Part shown: in pieces, positions 37,418-48,146 of the stretch | Layout of the letters: each line of letters opens with the position of its first letter | How positions within the stretch are numbered: the first letter of the stretch is position 1 | Origin: Cylindrobasidium torrendii FP15055 ss-10 | Taxonomy: Eukaryota; Basidiomycota; Agaricomycetes; Agaricales; Physalacriaceae | Direction of reading: 5' to 3' | DNA: 64,000 nt | NCBI GenBank assembly: GCA_000934385.1 | Contig: KN880506.1 | Span: 44,359-108,358, forward strand | Notes under the pieces: model-generated | Seen by the model: only the letters and a program-made list of their open reading frames with translations | Databases searched by the model: none | Told to the model about the DNA's origin: nothing | Translations under genes and position numbers: made by a program

Positions 37418-38220
37418 TTAAGCGCCTTCCTCGCACGAACCATCCTCCTCAACGTCCTCGGCGTAAGAGTCGGAGTAGAGAAGGAAGTCGGCAAAGTTCA
37501 TGTAGGGGATGTCGTCGCCCTCGACGGCAACCCACTCCTTGATGACGTCCCAGTAGTTGGTAACAACGCTGTTCGCATCACTGTCCATGAAATTAGCGCC
37601 AAGGACAGACGTGGTCTGTGTGGTAATTGGACGTACGACGGCCATTCGGGGGACTCGATGCTCGAGAGGGTGGCATAGAAGAAGTCAACAAAGTTCTGTT
37701 GGGTCATGGAGCAACCGCCCTCGGCGTAGGCGCATTCACCAGTGATGTTTGCATAGATCTACAGAAGGAATAAGGACGGGCTGGTTGGGCAGAATAATGG
37801 CGGGACGTACGCCGTAGTCGAGGTAGGAGGCGTTAGTAGTAGAGATGGCAGAGTTCTGGCACTGTGCGAGCTGGTACAAGTTGCGTGTACCGTCACATGT
37901 CGCGGCAGCGACGCAGGATGCCTGTGACCAGATGGCCTCGGTGGAGTTGACAGCGTCAAGGCAGTTGTAAATCTTGCAGAAAACGATAAGCAACCAAAGC
38001 GGCGTTGTATCGGCGCATCACGCACCAGGTTGACGCAAGCGGGCTCGTAGACGGTGTACTGGCCCAGGGAGGCAACAGCAGCACTGCAGATGTCGGTGGA
38101 CTGCTCTTCGCGCGCCTGGATGGCATCGGCCAGTTGGGCGTGGCCGCGTTTCTGGACCATGCCGTGCTTGGCGAAGACGGGCGTAAGGATAGCGAGCGAG
38201 GCGGCAACTGCGAACTTCAT
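37418..38220 (-). CDS. secreted cysteine-containing protein 1
   Basis: Predicted 213 residues from exons (complement) 38026..38220, 37811..37972, 37637..37758 and 37418..37580, all with about 55-bp introns. A signal peptide (MKFAVAASLAILTPVFA) precedes a KR dibasic site (VQKRGHAQ) that Kex2 could cut. The mature part has regularly spaced Cys (DICSAAV, PACVNLV, YNCLDAV, QASCVAAATC, AQCQNSA, TGECAYAEGGCSM) and ends in an acidic tail with one further Cys. The gtacgt donor at 37636 and the acceptor after ttcatggacag restore the frame. I do not recognise a named domain; secretion and disulfide content are the supportable statements. Confidence 0.78.
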
Positions 38221-38463
38221 GGCGAATAAAGGATGGTGGTCAGGAAAATGAACGTGGTGGGTGCTGTCGTCGTGGACGGAGAAATAAGAGCGAAATTGTT
38301 TGTTGTCAATCGCCCGCTTATAAGCAAATTGACTTCGGATCAACTACCGAGTTTCCAGGCACATTCATTTGTGTGGCGCAGTTTCATGAGTATAAATGGC
38401 GGCGTCGATCCATTCGCTCCACTCTAATAACACGATGGTCCCAAAAACTACAAAATAATAACT

Positions 38464-39203
38464 TTAAAGCTGCTTCGCAAGCGCATTCACAGCCGCAAGC
38501 TCCTCCTTTGTTGCACCAATAGCGTTCTGAATCCAGACATTAGCAATGGAACGAGAAATTTGCAGTAAACTAACCTTTGTGACCTTTCCAAGCTGGTGCT
38601 CGACGGTGTCCGCAACACCCAACTTCTGGCCGAGCGCCGTCTTGGCGCGCGCGGCCTGGAATTGCAAGAAGAATTTTGCCGACTTTCATTTATATCATCA
38701 GCAACGAGGAGAATATTGGTACCCCATGTGACACACCTTGACTTTCGTCAAATTTGCAGAGTTGGACGCGGACTGGGACCGGATGCTGCTCTCCACCGCG
38801 AGGTAGGTGTTGAGCTGGTTTTGCAGGACAGTCATATCAGTCTGTGCTGGGTCCGTCGGTGTCGCGAACGTCTTGAGCGCAAAGCCCAGTGGAGACAGGT
38901 TCGAGCTCTGGAAGTCGATAGAGCTGTAGGAGATACCACCGGACGTGACATCAGGAACGTTGGGGAAAACCTCGTTGGAGGTATCGCATGTCACGCTGCT
39001 CAATCCCGCCTGTAAGTTTTGGATTTCGGCGGGGAGCGCGACCTTTCCGGTGAGATAGCAATTGTTCTGGCGACGAACGGGCGCTAGAAGCATGTAAATC
39101 AGCTCATGTATGCCAGACCGCATCAATGGAAGCACGCACCAGCCATGCCTACAGATGCGGCAAACACCGTAGCGGCGAAAACGATGGAGGAAAGGTTGAA
39201 CAT
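38464..39203 (-). CDS. small secreted protein 2
   Basis: Predicted 184 residues from exons (complement) 39140..39203, 38737..39083, 38575..38655 and 38464..38526. The signal peptide MFNLSSIVFAATVFAASVGMA is followed by PVRRQNNCYLTGKVALPAE, a central region with a second Cys (VTCDTSNEV) and a helical Ala/Lys-rich end (ALGQKLGVADTVEHQLGK, KEELAAVNALAKQL). It is next to another secreted-protein gene on the same strand. No family recognised; probably a small secreted or wall-associated protein. Junctions are all GT-AG and in phase. Confidence 0.75.
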
Positions 39204-39822
39204 GATGATCTTGGCAACGACGAGGGCAATGGTTTAGCGGCGAAAGAAAGTGTTTGCGAGAATGAAAGGCAGGAATGAATGTTAGGATGAACGAATGTAA
39301 AGCTACAGAACCGGTCTGCAGGAGTTCAAGAGAATGGGATGCGAAACGCGAAGAGAGTTGAAGGAGGAAGGAAGACAACGGGCAAGGGTTCCTCTTTTTC
39401 AGGTCAGCCTATTTATCTTGTGGACGCCAGGGGCTGATTTTGGAGAATCGGATTACTCGGCAGACGGAAGACGGCAAACCAGGAGTTGTCATGGCCATCG
39501 TGTTGATGGATTCTGGAAATCTTTCACCGCCAGTGAGTCGAGCACGAGGACACCTACTCGTTGAGGCATGGTCCTGTCCAGGGTCTTTCATGGACTATGT
39601 GGAGGAGTTGTACAGTGGAAAATATGACTTTGAAATTGTGGAAGGCACTAAGAGCACATGAGAATGATGCAGTGATGGTGACTGAACGAAATGGGCGGCG
39701 GTGGCCCGGGGCCTTGAAGTTGAAATTGATGCGCCTCCTTGATCGATCACACGTATGCCTGCCGGCCATCTCGCCATTGTGTGTCACAGAGTTGCCAACT
39801 TCAATCAATACCTCCGTCAACT
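39204..39822. other. intergenic, divergent promoters
   Basis: About 620 bp between the start of secreted protein 2 and the F-box gene. Short frames only. Confidence 0.45.
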
Positions 39823-40924
39823 ATGGCTGAGAAATTGACTCCCGTCGTAGATAATATTCCGCCAGCCGCATCTTACAAACGCACAAGAAATGGTGTAACG
39901 GCAGTCAATGGTGCGCACTGCACACTCAGGGGATCACGTCTCGCATTCACGGTCCATCGACACAGACAAGTCCACTAAACGGCCGCGTTATAAGCGATGC
40001 CTTCAGGATGGGCTTGGACTGCCCGTCGACATTGCCTATGAGGTGGGTTTTTCACACATTCGTGCACCGTCATCTTCGCGGCGAGCATACTCGTTTAGAT
40101 ATTTTCTTTCTGCGAGCCCGCCTCGCTCCTGCGTCTCGCACGAACATCGAAATTCCTCCACGAACTAGTGCTGCGAAAAACGACGTTGATGCACTCTATC
40201 TGGCGCAACTCTTTCAACATCGCTGGTTTTTATATCGACGCGTTCAGTACACTCTCTGAGATGTCTGAACCCAACTTAGCGGCACTACTCTACGAAAATA
40301 TCTGTTCGAAATGTCTCTTTCCTTATTCAATACGATTCCACAGCTAACAGGGACGTGCAGATTTGCGGTCGTGGAGGAAGCCAGTCCAAGATTCAGTGGG
40401 TTCAGATTCGCGTTCGATTGTGCGCCCCTTGTCGAGCTGAAAGGTGCGGTCTCCTCGATGATCTTGGCTTGATTCTTTGACACTGCACTTCTAGGATGGT
40501 CCCTGAAAATGAACTACCATGGGACTCAAATTTTACTTGCTCGCAAGAACCAAGACCTGTCGATCGTGACTGGCATCGCGGCTGGCATCGTGAATGGCAA
40601 GATGCAGAAGTGAAGAAAATGCAATACGCAATTAAGGAACTAATTCCTGTTGAACATCACTGTGAGTGTCACAGCTTGCTCTTATGTATAGCACTAAGTG
40701 GACATGTAGGGCCTCATGCTTTGTTCTATTTGCCATTACTCGTAGATATCCAGCGTCAATGTGGTGGATTGGATTTCAAGGGCTTCGAGAGGTGGAAAAC
40801 AAATACATTCCAGCCATACGAGATGGAGACAGTTGAGATGATGGAGTACGCGATTTGGTATGAGCAATGCCGGGTGGCCGCGAAGGGCCCTCCAAAGAGA
40901 AAGAAGAATATGTGGTGCCGGTGA
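39823..40924 (+). CDS. F-box protein with Cys-pair motifs, one junction doubtful
   Basis: Exon 1 39823..39910, exon 2 39966..40042 and exon 3 from 40099 read MAEKLTPVVDNIPP, then the F-box (GLPVDIAYEIFSFCEPASLLRLARTSKFLHELVL) and ICSKC near 40312. A Cys pair then reappears as RVRLCAPCRAER (about 40418-40450). A later exon encodes MVPENELPWDSN to PVEHH, and a last one, after an intron ending near 40747, runs to the stop at 40924 (KKNMWCR). Agaricomycete F-box proteins often carry such a C-x2-C ... C-x2-C zinc site. The join after ICSKC is the problem: the available introns are 31 or 38 bp, or change frame. The gene may be decaying or have a very short intron. Confidence 0.55.
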
Positions 40925-41416
40925 CCCTGTCTGAAATAAATGTAGTTTGTAGCAATGACTTCTGTATCTGCCTGCTCTTGAACCTGCGCTTGCTACCAAG
41001 TAGTAGCCTCTGGTAATAAGAGCACGAAGTTGAGTGTCCATCGCATGTGCGCCCATCATTGATCAGGCATGCCGTCGCGGCATCGCCCTCAAGGCTCAAA
41101 CCCATTTCCCTTCCTCTTACGGCCACCATCCCTCTCCATTGTTGACTCTTTTTGTCGCCATCTTGTATGGCTCGCAAAGTGACACGATTTCCTCGCTTCA
41201 CTTGGGCTTTTATCCACGCACTATTCTAGAGGAGGGGAGTGCGTGAATGGCGGAGCCGTGATAAGAACGTGCAGAGACGGTGGTCCCTTCGAGTCCGTAT
41301 GAATATGTCCACCTAGGTCCTACTCGACCTGGTTCAGGCACATTTCTCACCTTGGTGGAGGGCCAGTTCGAGGCTGTGTTTTGGGACCATTGGTTGGCAG
41401 ATACCCGAAAGCAGGT
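40925..41416. other. intergenic
   Basis: About 490 bp. It should contain the promoter of TPR-CHAT 2, whose exact start is uncertain. Confidence 0.4.
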
Positions 41417-44400
41417 ATGCATGCCAGGTTCTTGCATGACTTCCATCTCATGACCTTCTGCGCAGAACTTGCAATATTCCTGCTTTACTATCCCGTCCAG
41501 GTCGTCATCTTTCTGGCTTCCCTGGTCAAAGACAGTGATCCATTAGCGGGGTCGCTTCTTGATTTGGCTGCCAGATACTTCGAGTACCGCTTTCAACAGG
41601 ACCACAAACCGGGCGACATATCGGAGGCCATTACTTTGCGCAGACGAGTGGATGGGGATTTCTCAAGCGATACAGACCGTTCGCTGCAGCTATGGGCCCT
41701 GGGAATCGACCTACAACATCGCTACGACTTGCTCGCAGATCCAGCCGACGAGCGGGACGCCATCAACACAATGCTGGACGCAGCCAATTCAGCCCCGACG
41801 GACGATGAGAACAAATCCAACATGTTCTGCCTGCTCAGCAAAATCTTTGTCAAGCGCTTTGAACGCGACAGGCAGTTGACGGATATCGAGGATGCAATCA
41901 CGTTAATGCGGGCAGCAGTCGACTCTGCAGATGGTCACCCGAATCGAGCAGGGTTTCTGAGCGACCTTGGCGCTGCCCATTCCACTCGCTTTCGCCTCAC
42001 CGGCCAGCCCTTCGACATCGAGGAAGCCATCACAATGCAATGGAAAGCCTTTGAGCTCACCCCAGAAGACGATGTTGTCAACCAAGCGGCCTGCCTAAGC
42101 AACCTTGGAAACTCACATCGAAGACGGCATCGAGAACAAGGAAACCGCAAGGACCTCGAGGATGCTATTTCCCTCCAGCGACGCGCGGCACAGATGATTC
42201 CAGATGGACATCCTTCCAAGCCATCGCACCTCGGAAATCTTGGAGGGCTTTACACCATACGCTTCAAGCAATTCGGAGACCTTGGAGACATCGAAGAGGC
42301 CATCTTGTTGAACGGTCGTGCGGTTGAAGCCTCTCACCACAATCCGGGGCATATCGACAATCTTGCGTGGTCGTATCTTTGCCGCTTCGAACGTCTTGGG
42401 GAGCCTGTCGATATAGACCAGGCGGTCTCATTGTGCCGCCAGGCCGCTGAGCTTTTCCCGGACGGTGACCCCGCCAAACCAGCCCATCTCAGCAACCTGG
42501 GCAACGCATACGACACACGCTTCAAGCATTTGTTAATACTTTCCGATGCAGAAGAGGCCATCACTTCGCACCGTCAAGCGGTGTCACACACCCAGGCCGG
42601 ACACCTCGAACTGGCCGACCGCACCTCCAACCTCGGAAACGCATACACAAACCGCTTCCGTCTTCTACTCGAAGGAGACCCCGACGACATTGCGGAGGCC
42701 ATAAAACTGCATCGCCAGGCAGTCAGCATTACGCCCGACAGTCATCCAAACAAAGCGGCGTATCTAGATAACCTGGGCAACGGTTTGGTCGCCAGATTTC
42801 AGCGGTACGGCATGCGGGAAGATATTGAAGAGGCCATCGAAGTTCAACGCCTTGCGGTCAAGCTCACGCCTGAAGGGGATTTCCACCGGCCATACAGCCT
42901 CCTTGGACTTGGTACATGCTACCTAGCCTCCTTGCGCTCGACGCCATCACCTTCAACATTCGTAGCAGCATCAAAGGCATTCAGCGCTGCCGCATATACA
43001 GCAGGGCCAGCTTCTGTGCAATTCGACGCGGCAACCGACCTCAAGACGATCCATGAGGAGTTCCCAGACCTATCCGGGTCAAGGCAGGACCTCTTGGCCG
43101 CACATGGACGTATTTTGGAACTTATCCCGCAGGTGGCTTGGATGGGATTTAGTGTTTCCCGGCGGTACACTGAGCTCAGTCGCATTGGTCATGCTGCCAG
43201 CGCGGCGACTGCAGCTGCACTGACCGCTGGGGATACGGACAAGGCATTGGTATGGTTCGAAGGTGATCTACACCATATTATCTCTTCTTTCCTCCGAGTT
43301 CAAATGTAATCGGCAGGTGGTCGAGCAGTTGTTTGGAACCAGATGATGAACTTGCGAACTCCACTCGATGGACTACGCGAGATGTACCCGCAGCATGCCG
43401 ACAGATTGCAGCAACTGTCGATGGAGCTTGAGCAAGGTGGGAGTCGGAACCATGGGCTCGTTTTCGACAGCGATGTGCTTGAATCAACAACCCCCGAAGG
43501 ACATGCACGCAACCATCGCCTGCTTGCGGACAAGTACACAAACTCGTCGACGAGATCCGAACGCTTCCCGGGTGCCATGACTTCCTCCGACCTCGCCGCA
43601 TTCAAGACCTGTACGCTGCAGGAAGTGGCAGACCTGTCATTTGCATAAACGTACATGCCTCCCGTTGTGATGCCCTCATCCTCTCCGACTCGGTTGTTCA
43701 TCACCTCAATCTTTCGAGGTTGACTCCTGAACTTGCAGACAGCCTTCGGGCCCGGTGGGGGACATCTCTTGGCCGCGCGGGTGTGCGGACGCACAATTAT
43801 CGTGCCACCGTTCAGCGCGGTTGGGACTCGGAGGAGGGCGACCCTTATAGCATCCTTGCGGATCTCTGGGATGTAGTGGTTGGGCCAATTCTACAGTTTA
43901 TCGACCACCATGTACGTCTCATACCTCATGTCTTCATTAGCCATCACTCACAATGTATCTTCTAGCTGCGTCTGAACAAGTCCGACCGCCTTCCTCGCGT
44001 AACTTGGTGCACTTCAGGCGCACTCTCATTCCTTCCTCTTCACGCTGCCGGACGATATGGACATCCTGGAGACCAGAATGCCTTCGACACAGTGATATCC
44101 TCATACTCTCCGACATTGGCCAATCTCATTCCTTGCCCACAACCAAGAAGGAGCGGTGGACGCAAAATCGTTGTGGTTGCTCAGCCTGCCACTCCTGGCG
44201 CGACACCTTTGCCTGGGACTGCCGCCGAAGCACAGAGAATACGCAGCATAGTCCGACCCGAGTCGCTCAGCCTGCTTATGGATTCCAGTGGGACTGCGGA
44301 CGCAGTATTAAAGTCGTTACAGGAATACGACTGGATCCACCTGGCGTGCCATGGAATGCAAGACACGCTTGACCCGTCGCAGAGTGCATTGCTTCTGTAT

Positions 44401-44760
44401 GACCGAGCATTGACTCTAGAGGAGCTCGGGAGTACAAGGACGGTGATTGGGGAGCTCGCGTTCCTTTCTGCCTGCGAGAGCGCCGTGGGTGATGAGAAGG
44501 TGCCGGATGAAGTCGTGCATCTCGCTGCAGGCATGCTTGCAGTTGGATTCCGAAGTGTTGTGGCAACGATGTGGACTATTGAGGATGGCATCGCGCCAAT
44601 GGTTGCGGAAGTGTTTTACAGAACTTTGATCAAAGACACAGAGGCTCGCGGTATGATGGACAGTGCATATGCATTGCATGTTGCCATAGAGAGGGTCAGA
44701 GACAAAGTTGGTGTGGAGCAGTTTATTGCATGGGTCCCATTTGTACATTACGGTATTTGA
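41417..44760 (+). pseudogene. TPR-CHAT protein 2, frameshifted
   Basis: Exons 41417..43262, 43317..43911 and 43966..44760 match the layout of the other copies: TPR array (DIEEAI, LGNAYDTRFK repeats), WFEG intron, GGRAVVWNQ linker, CHAT domain with HLACHGMQ and FLSACESA (His/Cys dyad retained). The frame breaks at about 43536-43541: LLADKY is followed in the same frame by TNSSTRS and a stop at 43648, while one base out the paralogous KLVDEIRTLPGCHDFLRPRR continues to the CHAT exon. A single-base loss explains it. Start is uncertain (41417 or 41450 in frame); the first 40 residues are hydrophobic, unlike the paralogues. It could be a sequencing error or a true pseudogene. Confidence 0.75.
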
Positions 44761-44857
44761 GAACGAGACTGTACGGCTAGTGACATTTGGTTACCCAAGA
44801 GAGTTATACACAAAGGTGACGAAGAAGAGTTGATGACTTAAGTTTAGGATAAGTAGA

Positions 44858-47843
44858 TCATAGTCCATAGTGCACAAATGGTACCCATTCCACAAAATTT
44901 TCTTTACCTACCTGGTCTCGAACCTTCTTGACCGCCTCGTGAAGCGCATAGGCTACACTCATTCCCCTGCCAGCATCCATTTCCTGCAATAGTGTTTGGT
45001 AAAATGCCTCCGCGGCTACAGGCGCAACGCCATCCCCAATAGCCCACATTGTCGCCACCACGCTGCGGTATCCGGCAGCCAGCATCCCAGCGGTGAGGTG
45101 CACTGCTTCATCTGGGACGTGCTCGTCTCCCGTCGCGGTTTCGCAAGCAGAAAGGAACGCCAGCTCTCCAACATTCGAAGTTGTCTTCATCAACTCCTCC
45201 AGCGACAGTGGACGGTCATGCAGGAGGAACGCACTCTGCGCGGGATTAGAGGTGTTCTGGGTTCCGTGGCAAGCAAGATGGATCCAGCGGTATTCCGACA
45301 TTGCTTCAAGGACGCTTCGCGTAGTACCGTCCTTGCCGATGAGTAGCCTGTTCGTTGATGGAGCAAAGAGCGCAGCGAGCCTGTTGGCCTCATCAATGGT
45401 ACCACTGAGCGGTGTCGCGTACGGTGTGTCTGGTTGCGCAACAATGGCAATCCGGGGTGGCACTGCGTTGTCTGACACTCGGGGAGTCACCAGTAGGCTT
45501 GCAAGAGTCGGAGCGTATGATGATATGGTGGAGTCAAATGCATTGCCCTCGACACCATCCTCGTACCGACCAGCGGCGTGCAGTGGAAGGAAGGCGAGTG
45601 CACCTGTCGTACACCATGTAATATGTGGGAGGCCGCTTGTGGTTTTATCTGTAGCAAGTGAAATCTAATGCAATGTAAGCATTTGGAAGCAGATGAACTG
45701 TACGCGACATGGCTTACCTTCTCATGTATAAACTCAAGGATTGGTTGAACAACAGTGTCCCACAGCTCGACAAGTGTTTCTCCCGAGTCCTCATCATCCC
45801 AATCTCGAGCGACCCCTGCGCGATAATTACGGTTCCGCACGCCCAAGCTGCCCAGATATCTTCCCCATTTATCGCGCATAGACTCGGCAATTGAAGGAGA
45901 GAGTTTGGGAAGCGGGACATGGAAGACAGACCCGCTACACAGAATGAGGGCGTCACAGCGTGATTTGTGCATATTGATGCAGACAACAGGACCACCACTG
46001 GCCGCTGGATAGAGGTCGTGGGTCTGTCGGGAACGTAGAAAGCTGTTGAAGCCTGGCAGTTGGCGGACCTCATCGACCAGTTTGTCATATTGGTCTGCAA
46101 GGAGCCGATGGTCGCGCGCCTGCTCCTCGGTAGGAAGCATATCTCCCGAGGTTCCGCCTTGTTCGAGCTTCACGGATATCTCCTGGATGCGTTCGGCGAG
46201 TTTGGGATGTGCTTGTCGGAGATCGTCAAGTGGCGTACGCAGGTTAAGTGTCTGATTCCAGACCACAGCTCGACCACCTATTATCACATCAGGTCCTCCG
46301 TCCGAGAATGAGGACTGGATCACTGACCTTCGAACCACTCCAACGCTCGCTCGAAATCATTGGCATCCAGCGCCGCTGCAGTTGCCGCGCCGACAGCGTC
46401 TCCAATCTGCTCCGCCAACTCTTCATATCGGCGCGACACGCTGAGTCCCACCCAGGCAACCTGCGGGAGGAGGTCGACAACACGTTGATGGACATCCAGT
46501 GTATTGTGCGATGGCCCACAGAATTGTGGGAATTCTTCATAAAGAGTCCTCAAGCGAGTGGCCGCATCGAACTGAGTGGTAAGAGGGCCGGAGGTATGTG
46601 CAGCCTCGCGAAGCGCTTCAGATGCGGAAAGGAACGATGGTTCTGAGGGCTGGGAGGACGACTGTAGTTGGGCATGATAGCAAATACCAAGGAGCCTAAG
46701 GATGCGCGGCCGTTCGAAATGTCCTTGCGGGGTGAGTCCCACGGCCTTTTCTTGTATAGATATAGTGTCCTCGATGTCCTTGGGATTTCCACTTTGGTCA
46801 AACCGAGCTAACAAAGAGACTCCCAGGTTGTTGAGGCGACCGAGTTTATGAGGATTGTCATCCGGGGTGACTTCTATGGCGCTCTTTTGCAATGCGATGG
46901 CCTCCTCAAAGTCTTCGGGCCTGCCTTGGGAATGGTATCGAGTCGCGTACGAACTCCCAAGATTGACGAGACGGCCGGCTCTGTCTGGATGAGCGCTGGG
47001 CGTAGCATCCACCGATCGCTGTTGGTACAGGATTGCCTGGTCCAAGTCACTTGCATTCCCTTTGGCGTGGTATCGCGCCAAGTATAGATTCCCCAGACTG
47101 CCAAGGATGCCCGTTTGACTGGACTTGGGCGTCAAGTCTACAGCGCGATGCAGCAGGGAAATTGCTTTCTGGAGGTCATCCAACTCGCCGAGACGCTTGA
47201 AGCGCGTGAGGTAGGAGTTGCCGAGATTGTTAAGGTGTCTGGGTTTGCTGGCATTCGTGTCGGGCAGCGCTTCGACGCCTCGAGTATGAAGCGTAATGGC
47301 TTCTTCAAGGTCCCTCAATTCGCCCTGCCTGTCAAAGCGTGCGAGGAGGGAGGTCCCAAGGGTGTCCACAACTGAAGCCACACCATCATTCTCTGTTTGA
47401 GGCATAATCTCGACCGCCTCTCGTTGTGCCGCGATTGCGTCCTCGAGATAAGAAAGCTCAGATACAGCCTTGAAGCCGGCCAAAAAGGCAGAGCCAAGGT
47501 TACTGAGATATCTGGCTTGAAGAATTGGATCGTCAAGTACTATCTCCACCGCACATCGATGAAGAGTGAGCGCTTCCTCAAGGTCTCCAATGGCAACCTG
47601 GTGGGCAAAGCGAGTAATGAGTGCATTCCCCAATTCGGTGAATATTGCTGCTTGGTCGCCCTGGCCATCAGGAATGTCCTCTGCAGCGGTACGGAGCAGT
47701 GTGACAGCCTCGTCAATATCGGCGGAGTTGCCCTCGAGCTCGAAGCGGATAGCCAAGGACCTGACCAGCTTGTTGATGCAATAAAGTCTGCTGGGATGTC
47801 CGTTGCGAGTCAGTTCGACTACCTGGCGCTGCAGCAGTATTGC
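44858..47843 (-). pseudogene. TPR-CHAT protein 3, 3' part (split by retrotransposon)
   Basis: This is the larger part of a TPR-CHAT gene whose 5' part lies at 57771..58379. Exon parts (complement): 46328..47843, 45718..46277 and 44858..45664, introns 50 and 53 bp. It carries most of the TPR array, the GGRAVVWNQTLNLRTPLDDL linker, and a CHAT domain with HLACHGTQ and FLSACETATGD (dyad intact). Counting the ATTGC duplication once, the two halves rejoin exactly in frame (total 1,146 codons including stop), so the insertion is the only lesion seen. Closest paralogue is TPR-CHAT 4 on the same strand. Confidence 0.85.
47839..47843. repeat. target site duplication, left
   Basis: ATTGC directly before the LTR; the same five bases follow the other LTR at 57771..57775. 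Confidence 0.9.
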
Positions 47844-48024
47844 TGTAAAAGACTCTCTTCGCACCCAAGACAGAATCTCGAATCAATCGTATTCGGAGAT
47901 ACTACCAACGGGTGAACTAGAAAGTAAAAGACTAACGTCTAAAGAACGTGATCTACTGGATATAAGTAGTGATTAAGTAAGTGAGTGATGTGGCGGTGGC
48001 GAAGCCATCGACGAATCCCTTACA
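47844..48024 (-). repeat. 3' LTR (181 bp)
   Basis: Starts TGTAAAAGAC and ends CCCTTACA on the plus strand. It is the element's 3' LTR because the purine tract adjoins it and the coding frames run on the minus strand. Confidence 0.93.
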
Positions 48025-48033
48025 CTCCCCCCT
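48025..48033 (-). other. polypurine tract
   Basis: Element-sense AGGGGGGAG lies directly against the 3' LTR, the expected place for the plus-strand primer of reverse transcription. Confidence 0.8.
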
Positions 48034-48146
48034 ACTAGAGACGACCCGCGTCTCTCACGAGAGGAAAACCGCAAGGCATATACATTTACCGCTATTACCA
48101 TACCGCTATTACCTACAACATACATATCCAAAATACATACTGTAAC

